The notes under the pieces were generated by a model. That model was not told where the DNA came from. It ran no database searches and saw only the letters and a list, made by a program, of their open reading frames with translations. The position numbers were made by a program, and so were the translations under genes. From positions 16,435,074 to 16,499,073 of the forward strand of contig CM119268.1 of assembly GCA_051294375.1 (NCBI GenBank): a DNA stretch of 64,000 nucleotides. Direction: 5' to 3'. This document shows, piece after piece, positions 34,914 through 45,600 of this stretch. Source of the DNA: Paraspadella gotoi. Lineage: Eukaryota > Chaetognatha. Within the stretch, counting starts at the first letter, position 1; each line of letters starts with the position of its first letter.

Positions 34914-35689
34914 TTAAAGTTGAGCAGAACTCTTCATGATCTTGAGAGGATATCGCATGTAAGCGTAAACCATGCTTTCTTCTGTCAATGAAATAATTTC
35001 AAAATAAAACTTATTGAAATATTCTTCATAACTCCTTCGAAAAGCATTTTAGAAACAATTGCCTCCAATATTTTAACCTTCGAAGGAAAGGAACATGGCG
35101 CTCTTTCTGCCCCTGACCCTGACGATCTTCAAGTCCGTTGCAGGATTGATGTCTCGGACGAAGCTCTCCGTCAAATCAACCAACTGAAGCCAAGAATGCG
35201 GAGTACATGAGGTTAAGCCCCGCCTCTCACAATCCAAGACAATACTGAAGGTCAGCTAGGGAGCCAAACCTCCGAAAGTGGTCCGATGGGAACTACGCCC
35301 GCGTTTCGGTCCAAATCCTTTGCGATTGTCGAGTAGGCGGGACGAACGCGACCCTCGTATACGATTGTTCTAAAATTAATTTTAGAATTAATTAATTAAT
35401 GACGAGTCACGACTATTATTATAATCCAGTAGAGAACCTAATGACTTGAGGCCTCTCTTGGATCCGAAGTAAGTTTCCCTCCACCTGTAAATCGGGGAAA
35501 AAAGTATGGGGGTGTGACAATCGAAATTAAAAACCATGATAACATTCTTATTATTTGGACTCTTAATTATTTTTTTTTATTTACACTTTTCATTATTTAC
35601 TTTAATCGGGCATAAAAATCGTCATTTGATAATAATGAATAACTCACTAGCTTTTTCTCTTCGGCCGCCGTCATCGAAAAAGCCGACAT
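34914..35689 (-). CDS. Roadblock/LC7-like protein (divergent dynein light chain)
   Basis: Roadblock proteins are small light chains of cytoplasmic or axonemal dynein. Five exons fit without phase conflict: 35689-35648, 35484-35438, 35369-35270, 35183-35078, 34981-34914, giving 120 residues (DYNLRB1 has 96). The segment RIQERPQVIRTIV matches the RIQ-HPGVIGTIV strand of the roadblock fold. FVRDINPATDLKIVRVRGRK matches the most conserved block, V-R-D-I/L-D-P-x-D-L-x-x-L-R-x-R-x-K. The central part (RPAYSTIAKDLDRNAGVV) and the tail (MRYPLKIMKSSAQL) are poorly conserved, and the N-terminus is longer than usual. It begins 205 bp after the kelch stop codon. Because of the divergence I give no symbol; it may be an axonemal or fast-evolving paralogue. 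Confidence 0.7.
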
Positions 35690-35893
35690 GATTCTGGTTT
35701 TTTTTTGGGCGTTTGTGTGTTTTTTGTTTTCGTTGAAATTAACTTTAGTGTCGTACTTAAAGTAAAACAGTTCAGTAAACATTTGATTTTAAGAGATGTT
35801 TGCGCAAAACTATTTCAATTTTTTCTGATTTTATTATTTTCTTTTAACTTACTAACACTAAACCAAAATAAAATAATTCGATCAAACATTTAT

Positions 35894-38612
35894 TTATAAT
35901 TGCGAATCTTGACATCGTGTTTGCAACAGAAGGACCCATTTTGGATGAAAAGGCTTCTCAACGACATTGCCTCCAATCACTGCAACCGTATCTCTTCCGC
36001 CCACTGATACAACCGACGCTTCGTGATTGCTACGACCACCTCCTAGAGGGACGTGGGGAGAGGTTAAGTATCGACTTTTAAAGCGTTTAAAATAACAAAA
36101 AAGCGTAACGACCTCTCGAGGGAAAGAATAATAATTAACTCGTTCGGCGACGATTAAAACAAACGATCAATTAGCCGAGTTAATGACCCGTAAAAGGAGA
36201 AATTAACCGCAGTTCATCAAACAGCCATTACGTTTATTTTTACGGCCCTCTTGTTGGGGACCTCCTCTCGTTTTGATAAAAAGATTTGTGTCAAAAGTTA
36301 CTCGCTCGGCTGTCAATTTAAAACCACTGAAAAATCATGAAACGTTCAAACCTGGTCATTGAGTTTATATTGTACGGTTTGTACCATATTTTTGTATTTC
36401 TTAATAGAATTATTCCTTTAACGCCCTGACGAATATACATAGATACCCAAATTATCGGGGATGTTCTTTTGTCTTCTCCAGTGATGACGTCGAATATCAT
36501 AAGTCCAGACGTCGGCCAGAAGATGGAAGGAGGAGTCTGATCCGCCAACGAGGATGAGAAGGGGGCTTGTCGAAGAGGAGGAGGAGGAGAAAGGTTGAAA
36601 GGCCGAGAGGGTGTGTCCTCTGCGAGGAGACGGTCTGATTTGAAGAAAAAGGCACTATTTAATTTATTCGTATATTGAATTTCTTCAAACAATGTTTAAA
36701 ATTTAAAGTTACTCTTTGCAATTGCACTGTTTCACGTTACATTTCTTTTGGTAAATAACAGCTTTATTTGTAGGTTGTTTTAGTCTACCCGCCAGGGACC
36801 CACCCTTCTTCCACCAAGATGCGCTCCCACTTCCGCTCGAGCAGATCGAATCTCCAGAGTTCATCGAGGAGGCGTCGACCGTCGAATCCCCCGTGGATGA
36901 AGAGCTGGCGCCCGTGGGCGGCGTGGGCAAAGTCGCTGCGGGGCGAAGGAATAGGACCCTGGAGGATGTGGTTAGATGAGAACGAAATGTGAAAAACTAC
37001 GTGTGGATAAAAGCCTTAAAACCTTTTATCGACAACTAATAACTCGTTTACTCGTCTTCTGGTCATGAGGCCTCTTTATGCGACGAAAATAAATTAAGAT
37101 CAAACCATCGTTTATTTCTTATTTCATCGTCTGCTAGGTTATAATTCCAATTTTTTCCGTTTTTGTAACGTCTTGATTACTCGTCTGTATTTGTACAAAT
37201 TTACGATCTTACTATCTCCATAACCCACCTGAACGACGACGTCTCGCCACTCATTCGTTCTCAAGGAATACGAAATCATCTGATTGGTGAACGAGCCTCG
37301 CCACTCTCCACCAATCAGCGAATCGTTGGGTTTTGCTTCAGAACGCCAACCGCCGAAAACGACGAACCCTTCACCGGTGACGTTGGCCGCGCACGCCATC
37401 TGTTGGCGTCCAGCCGGTTTTAAGCTCTTGGGAGAAACTGGGTGGAAAGGATGATTGAGAAAAGTGAGCAAAGGGAAAATAAACCTTTTTTTTAAATCCG
37501 GCCTTACACAGTACACACCCGTTGTCCATTTGGCCCGCCGAGGATCGTAAATTTTGAGGTCGTCGTTGTACTTAAAGAGATAGCGACTTTGCCCGCCGAA
37601 AAGGAAGACGCGCTCGCCGACGCGGGCCGCGCATGCGTCGTGCAATTCCCAGGGACAATCTCCGGAGGTTTGAACGCGGAACCACGCCATCTGGGCGGTG
37701 GAAGGAAAAAGACGATAACAAAAAAGTCAGAAAAGGATGTACACAATAATCATAGACGACAGGTAGGAAGTCTGAAAGTTACGACACCGAAGGAGATAAT
37801 CATCAAATAAAACAATTGTAATGTGAATTATGATTATGTTTATGATATAAAAACTTTATATTGATTGTCCCTATTTTTAAACGAAGAAGATGTAAAACAA
37901 CTTTTGCTGACAGGGGCTTTGGTAAACAATATTACCCAATTATCCTAACCCTAAACCCTCTAAACCCCCTTAACCCCAATTTCCCCTAACTTTAAACCAC
38001 CCTTAACCCAAATCTCCCCAAGCCCAGTCGGCGAAAATAAAATTATGCCATTTTTTTTTTTTTACACGCAATCGCGGCGACGAAGACGGCGGCGTCGCGA
38101 CGGATCGAGAATATCGCGAGCGGAAGTAGCGCGCCCACCAAATTAACGCTGGATCAGCGGGGGCGGGACGAGATCTGAAGCGAGATAATTTGAGGGATAA
38201 TCATGGCTTTATGGTGGGCCGTGCGATGCTCTTTTGTTATCGATTAGCTCTTCTGCTTTGTTCCCAGTACTTTCAGTAGCTTTTAAACATATTTTATGGA
38301 ACGTCAGTGAACAACGCAAGAATGATCTTACTTAGTTTGCACTTGATCTAAAAAAAATTTTGGGGTCACGCTCCGCAAACCACCTGGTCGGCCGTGTTTC
38401 CAACTCGTACACCTGACCCAACCATGCGACGTCCGACGGCGCGTAGTTCGTCGTTTTGGTCCTGACGTCCCATTGACGACCGGAGGCGACGAAGACACGA
38501 TTGTCCAACGTGGCGGTCACGTGACTGATGCCCACTGGCCAGGTACGGGAGTGACGGTGGCGTCCAGGAGGCACGGGCGGACTGTGGGAGGAGTGGACCA
38601 CGACGTCGCAGG
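35894..38612 (-). CDS. Kelch-repeat beta-propeller protein
   Basis: Six exons: 38612-38384, 37690-37508, 37426-37229, 36935-36789, 36619-36447, 36042-35894. Kelch blades are seen as paired Gly motifs: CAARVGERVFLFGGQSR with DLKIYDPRRAKW; CAANVTGEGFVVFGGW with ISYSLRTNEW; AAHGRQLFIHGGFDGRR with ELWRFDLLERKW; LLILVGGSDS with VWTYDI; VSVGGRDTVAVIGGN. The upstream exon (ISHVTATLDNRVFVASGRQW, QVYELET) adds another blade. Phases do not agree at two junctions (38384/37690 and 37229/36935), which may be indels or missed small exons, and the N-terminus was not found. The stop codon overlaps a minus-strand AATAAA (35894-35889), implying a very short 3' UTR. Kelch propellers mediate protein binding; the specific family is not identified. 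Confidence 0.8.
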
Positions 38613-39473
38613 CTAATTGGGGGGGGAGATTAGGGGGGAGTACTTGGAAATTGTAGAGTATGTAGCATATAACTACATAGTTTTAACAACTTATTTGTTA
38701 CACTTATTGTCTAACGGATCTCCACACTAGCTCTTAACCCCAGCTGCACCAATCCCCAACCAAAACTCGGTTCAAATTACATTAAAAAAAAATTTATGAA
38801 CGGTTGAATAAATGTAGTTCTATTTGATGTCTAAAATTCAAGCGCATGCAATGTTAATGACAAAATCTCTGTTAAAATAAACTAACCTCGTATGACAAAC
38901 GTTGAATTTTCCATTTTTAAACAGTAATTGGTTCGAATTTGTAAAAAAAGTAAAAACCAGCCGAAAAAGTCTAAATATGAAAAGGAAATATGCATCTTTT
39001 TTTTTCTTATCGTCGAGAACTTGAAAAACAGACTCGAAGGATCAAGATGTCATCGAAAAAAATAAAAAAGAGGACGATCGATTCGAACAAGTGTTTCGCC
39101 CAGTCAAAATTTATTAAGGATGTATTTTAGTAATACAATAACATTAATCATAGTTTTTTTTTCTCGGGAAAGCGAGAAAACTTGGGCGAGAATTTTCGTC
39201 AAATTTACCAAGGCCGCCTTGGGGTGATTGATGAATAAGTTTTTCCATGTTTGTAAAAGGATTTTTTTTTGTTCGAGAAGAAAAAAGAGAACTCAAAAAG
39301 ACAGGAAATATAAATGCCAATCGTACAGAATGTCGTACAAATATGCGAATTAAAACAAAATGGTTGGAGCTGCTTTGGAAATGGTAAATTTCTTATTTGA
39401 AACTTCGATAAATCAAATAAAAGGCTTTTTAAAGGATAAGAAGCGCACGGTCTGGTTAACGGAGTGATCGTTA
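38613..39473. other. Interval between PPAT and the kelch gene
   Basis: AT-rich, no supported exon. Any missing N-terminal kelch exon would lie here. Telomere-like CCCTAAA degenerate repeats occur nearby, inside the kelch gene, at 37943-38025. Confidence 0.6.
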
Positions 39474-42400
39474 TCACCACTGATCCAGGTCAAAAGGTTG
39501 AATCGGATATTCTCCCGTCAAACACGCGGTGCAGTGGCTGACGATTTTTTCGCCGGGTTTCCGGCCTTTAATTTCATTTCTACTCGGCTGGCTGCATTCT
39601 TTTCCCGCCGTCTGAACAGACACCTCAGCACTCCCGACACTCCCAACATCCTTAACATCCTCCACTGCGGCGACGAGGCCTTCGACGGACAAATAAGATA
39701 CAGAGTCGGCGTCGAGGTGTTTGGGAAGGCGATCCTTTGGGATTTGGTTGATCAGAAGCTCGTCCTTAAAAGGAATAATACAATGATTTTGAGGATAAAT
39801 GTCATTAACACCTACAAGAAACCGAGCCAAACGTAAGATAGTAATATTTCCACTTCACCTTAGTCGGAATATTAATTCCCATGAAGCAAGGATGACGCAC
39901 AGGAGGCGACGCGACCCGAACGTGGACCTCGCGGGCGCCGTGTCGACGAAGGAGTTGAATGATGGGTTTGATAGTGTTGCCTCGAACGATGGAGTCGTCA
40001 ACGAGGACGATCCGCTTGTCCCTGTGAACAAGAGAATCGCGAAATAGAGAGCAAAAAAAAATAGAGATTGTTTTTTTCGTTTAAACTAAAACTGGTTTTA
40101 AAAATTTAATCACTTGAAATTCTCTGTCAAAGGCCCAAACTTCTTTGTCACTCCCAGCTTTCTTTGCCGCGTCGAAGGCTGGATGAAGGTGCGTCCGATG
40201 TATCTGCATTCAAAAATAAAAGAGGCATTCTAATCAAGCTTTTAATTCATAACAAATTAAAAGTTCGAAATTTACCTGTTCTTTATAAGAACCTCCACGT
40301 AGGGAATGCCCGAGGCGTCGGCGAACCCCATGGCCGCCGGCGTCGCCGACTCTGGCACCGTCGAAACGATGTCGGCTTCGACGGGACATTCGAGGGCGAG
40401 TCGGGAGCCGCAGCGTTGTCGGACGTTGTAGACGGTTTGGCCTGAAGATGAAAGCGCCAAGAGTTCGAATGTAAACTATTGTAAAGATTTTAAACAACAA
40501 ATGAACGCTAAACGGATGTCAATAGTTTAGGTTGACAAAGAATATCTAAATACACTAGAATAAATTTACGATATTGACGACCTTCTATGACGGAATCCGC
40601 GCGAGCGAAGTAAACGTACTCGAAGATGCACAACGCAGGTGGCATTTTGGCATCGGGTCGATCGACAATGCCGAGGGAACGAACCCCTGGAGCGTATAAC
40701 AAAGAGCACAAGGTAAATGATGGAAAATTAAAACCAAAATCATTGTCTCCTACAATTCATTTCTTTCAAGTTATTTGTTAAAATACCATCTTATTTGCAA
40801 TATTTTTACCTTTAGACACCCTTTGTTAACGACTGACCTTTTCTTTAACCATTTTAACCACACAAATCCATATTTTTGCCTCCAAACTTTTCTCTCGGAT
40901 CTCACCCTCAGGCGAGATCTCCACAATCTCTCCCGGAAGAACCTCCCGATAAAATTCAGCTCCGATCGATGTGAATGCACAAGATTCTGACGAAACAACC
41001 CATCCGTCCACGCGGTCGTCCAGAGCCTCATCTCCGTTGCCGAACACTCCAGGCTGCAGTCGACGATCCTCTCCGGAGGAAGACGACGATGACGAAGAAG
41101 AACTTCGGCGCGGTTTTTTTGAGACTAAAAATATTAAGGGGAAAAAAATAATTATAGGCTTTTTATTACTATATTTGGGGCAAATCAAAAGGATACGCAT
41201 GGATATTTTTTAACACATCCCAAACGAGAGCATTAAAATGCTTTTTGTTAAGTAAATAAATAAATAGGAATCTAATCACTATATTGTTCACAAATGTCAA
41301 AATGGCTTATTTCTCATCAATTAATAGGTACCACTTCCATCTGCTGCCCCGACCAGCGTGCCCAGGCAAAGCGGCCGATTGCCGAAAGGATCGCGAGCAG
41401 CGTAGATTCTATCTTCGTGCATCACAAGCAGAGAATAGGAGAGGGGCGTGAGTGACATCAAGCGGCGGATGCGAGACGCCCAATCGAGGCGATTATTTGA
41501 TACCGCGGTAGTCTCGGCGGAGGGGACGTCTTCCTCCGTGGGGCGTGCCAGGATTTGGACAATCACCTATGGAGAGTAAGGCTTCAACGTGACCAATTTG
41601 AACAGCCCGAATTTAAACTCCCCCCGTCATTGACCTCAGAATCGGTGAAAGTAGAGAGGCCGACGCCCCGTTCCAAGACGCGCCGGCGCAGCCTCGCCGC
41701 GTTGACCAGCTCCCCGTTGTGAGCGACGGCGATGCGGCCGGACACAGTCTCAACGACAAAGGGTTGGCAGTTGGAAGGGTCGGTTCCTCCGGAAGTCGAG
41801 TAGCTGATGGGCCATTTGATTAGAAAGTACTTACACATTTCGACAATATATAATAAAACCTATCAGTTAGAGATTTTGTAATTCGTAAAATTTAATTCAA
41901 ATATTTGTCAAAAATCCTTCATAATAATTTTAACTAGAGAGTTGCGAATCCTTACTTTTGTTTTAATTTTAATGTTGATGCGTCGCAGAGCAAGATTGTG
42001 CTTTAATAAATTAAATTTGGACCGCTTGTAATACTTATAATAAAATTTAAAAGTTATTTTTACACTTACCGATTATGGCCGATTCCGACTCCTCCGCGAA
42101 GACTGTCCAAAGTACGATCCGTAAAAATCTGATTCACTAGCCCGACTCCTCTGTGAGCGTGAAATATAGTAGTTTTCCTTGTTTTTTTCCACTCAGTTTC
42201 GTTGGCGATCTTCCCGTTATCCTGTGGCGTCATTCGGGGATCATCTCGAACCTCAAGCATCTCCGAGGTCACGATCCCGGCGCTCTCTTGCCCGCGATGC
42301 TGCAGTGCCACCAGTCCCAAACAAATGACGCGAGAAATGTCGAGATCCGACGTCGATCGAAAGTCTGTATGCGACATTTCGTTGTTGGAGTCACCGAAAA

Positions 42401-42494
42401 TTTGGTTTTTTAAACGGCGGCGTTTTTCAGCGGCGACAACGCCAAACACACCGCAAGCGGTCGTTAGGCCCGACGACCAAGGGTTCGAGGACAT
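39474..42494 (-). CDS. PPAT: Amidophosphoribosyltransferase, first committed step of purine synthesis
   Basis: The enzyme converts PRPP and glutamine to phosphoribosylamine in the cytosol. Nine exons in full phase agreement: 42494-42070, 41803-41635, 41566-41332, 41124-40906, 40686-40582, 40441-40276, 40203-40114, 40021-39859, 39764-39474, giving 620 residues (human 517). The glutaminase half shows ACGVFG with the catalytic cysteine, [25 protein letters not shown] and [15 protein letters not shown], then [12 protein letters not shown] and [12 protein letters not shown]. The PRTase half shows [34 protein letters not shown] and the PRPP loop [14 protein letters not shown]. It ends [11 protein letters not shown] and [11 protein letters not shown]. 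The extra length comes from a spacer after ACGVFGVV, a spacer around [10 protein letters not shown], and one near the C-terminus. Its start lies 175 bp from the stop codon of the upstream gene on the same strand. Confidence 0.97.
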
Positions 42495-42669
42495 CGCTTC
42501 TTATTACAAAACTGGAAAAATTCCAATAAAAACAATGGATTAATAATTTTTTCGGTACAATAAAAACATTTCAAAACGCTAAAAAAGAAACGATGCGACG
42601 TCAGAATTAATAAAATTCAAACACGCAACCCATCACTCGTTTTTCGCATTAGAAACTGCGTTCGAAATC

Positions 42670-45600
42670 TCAGGTGAGCTTTTGCGGGATCTGATAAATC
42701 TTCCTCCCTTTTTTAAATCCTTTCGAACCGTCCGGCCCGTGGGGAATTCGAACAATCACCAGGTCGCTCGAATGATATTTCTTCAGTTTATTGAAAGATT
42801 TTCCGGCGTTGCTGTTGGAGTAGCCGCTCGCTTGCGGCTGCTTTTCGACCGGGTCTGAGAACGACAGGTCTGGTTTATCTTCAACTTCTTCTTCCGGCGC
42901 CATCTTCTCCTCCATCAGGCGCTGTTGTAGCTCCTCCTCCGGTTCCCGAGGAACGAACGATCTCGGTTGTTGATAGAAAATCCTGCTGAGATCATTTGGG
43001 TTCTGCTCCTGATAAAGCGGCCGCAGATTAACTCCTTCATCACGAGCGTCGAGTGCGAGTGGACTTTCGGGCGGAATCTTCGTCGGCTTCAACGGACCGA
43101 AGGGGTCTTTTGGGTCAGAACTGACGGGCTGCGGTTGCGGCCAATGGCCGTGCAGTTGTTTGGGCGAGATCAGCGCGGGTTTTGGTAGATCAATCGTCAG
43201 TTTGACCGGACGTTCACTAACGGAGGAGGAAGGCGTAAAAGGAGGAGCGGTTGGATTAAGAGGAGAGGAATGGAAGCGGGAAACGGAGCCGGCGCCTTTT
43301 CCCGCGAAAGAGACTTCGGGCACCGAGGGGTTTTGCTGCTTTTTGACATCGTAGAAAATTTCACCTCTGACGAAACCGGATATGGACATTGGTTGGCTTT
43401 TGGGGTGGGAATGACTAACGTTTACTGGAACGTAATTAGGATCGCGAAGGTCGTGCAACGGATCGCGGGGTTTTTTGGAACGTTGGTTGACCTCGGGTAT
43501 GCCGGAAACGCTGCAAGCGTTCTGTGGCTCTGGAGAGGCCCATACGCCAACTTCGAAGTCTCCGGCATTCTTTGGCGTGGACGAAAGTCTTGGACCGAAT
43601 GCAGCCTCTTCGATCGCGCGCGAATGAACATGTTTGACTGTAGTTGATTGGGGCTCGATTTGTGCTTGGCCGTTGTTTACGTCTGTAAAATATAATAATA
43701 ATAATAATGTACAAACAAGTTTCTCGAGAGTTGCGATCGTTATATCGGCTGACATTACTTATAATTATTCTCCGGGATTCACATTCTTGAGGTACAGTTT
43801 TTCGACAATTAAATTTTCTTTTAATTGTAACTTATTTGATTTGATTTTTTGGGGCCTTTAGGTACAAAACTTTGAAAAAGACATTTATTAACTTGTAAGG
43901 AAAATTAGGATTTTCTCATTCATTTCAATTCATGGAAAAACATTTTGATAAATTTATTAAGAGAGAAAAAGTTTATTTTTGTTTACATACGAGTTTAATT
44001 TTGAAACGCACTCTTTTTCGAGTTTCTTCAGCGCAAAAATCTAAAAAGAGTCGAAACATGTCCGTTTCAAAATAAAACCCTTTGTTTGTAAACAAAAACA
44101 AACTTGGTTTTCTCTCTTAATTGTAAACGCAGCGAAACAAGTCTTTTCACTATAATAAATTTATTTAAGAATTGTCCCCTAATTCTTCTCTAACACGTAT
44201 TTGTAGCTTTTTTACACAACGTTGAAATATACAAACCCACTTAAACTTACTTTGATCTTCTGTTTCATTTCTGATTCCGCGAATGGGTCGGCCCCGGGGC
44301 AGAGGACGGTCGGGTGCAAGAAATGGAGTCTCGGCCTGGGCTCTGGCTGGTACCGTATTGGAAGCCAATTGCAATAACCGCACGGCCAAGGATACTACCG
44401 TCTTCGAAACTACCGTCTTTGGCAGCGGGGCGGACGATTGCATTAGCAGCGGGGGGGACGATTGCAATGGCAGCGGGGGGACGATTGCAATGGCAGCGGG
44501 GGGGACGATTGCAATGGCAGCGGGGCGCCCGATTGCATTGGCAGTGGGACGCTGGATTGCATTGGCAGTGAAGCGCTGGATTGCATTGGCAGTGGGGCGC
44601 TGGATTGCATTGGCAGTGGGGCGCTGGATTGCATTGGCAGTGGGGCGCTGGATTGCATTGGCAGTGGGGCGCTGGATTGCATTGGCAGAGGGGCGCTGGA
44701 TTGCATTGGCAGAGGGGCGCCCAATTTCATTGGCAGAGGGGCGCCCAATTTCATTGGCAGAGGGGCGCCCAATTGCATTGGCAGAGAGGCGCCCGATTGC
44801 ATTGGCAGAGGGGTGCTCGATTGTATTGGCAAAGGGGTGCCCAATTGCATTGGCAGAGGGGTGCCCAATTGCATAGGCAGAGGGACTCCCGATTGCATTG
44901 ACAGATGGGAACCCAATGGCATTGACAGATGGGCACCCGATGGCATTGACAGATGGGCACCGATGGCATTGACAGATGGGCACTCGATGGCATTGACAGA
45001 TGGGCACTCGATGGCATTGACAGATGGGCACTCGATGGCATTGACAGATGGGCACTGATGGCATTGACAGATGGGCACCCGATGGCATTGACAGATGGGC
45101 ACCCGATGGCATTGACAGATGGGCACCCGATGGCATTGACAGATGGCACTTGATGGCATTGACAGATGGGCACTCAATGGCATTGACCAAGAGGAACCCG
45201 ATGGCATTGACCAAGAGGAACCCGATTGCAATGGCAGAGCGGCACCCAATTGCATTGGCAGAGGGGCACCCAATTGAATTGATGGAGGGTCGCCAGATTG
45301 TATTGATGGAGGGTCGCCAGATTGTATTGACAGAGGGTCGCCAGATTGTATTGACAGAGGGTCGCCAGATTGTATTGACAGAGGGTCGCCAGATTGTATT
45401 GACAGAGGGTCGCCAGATTGTATTGACAGAGGGTCGCCAGATTGTATTGACAGAGGGTCCCCAGATTGTATTGACAGAGGGTCGCCAGATTGTATTGACA
45501 GAGGGTCGCCAGATTGTATTGACAGAGGGTCGCCAGATTGTATTGACAGAGGGTCGCCGAGATTGTATAGACAGAGGGTCGCCAGATTGTATTGACAGAG

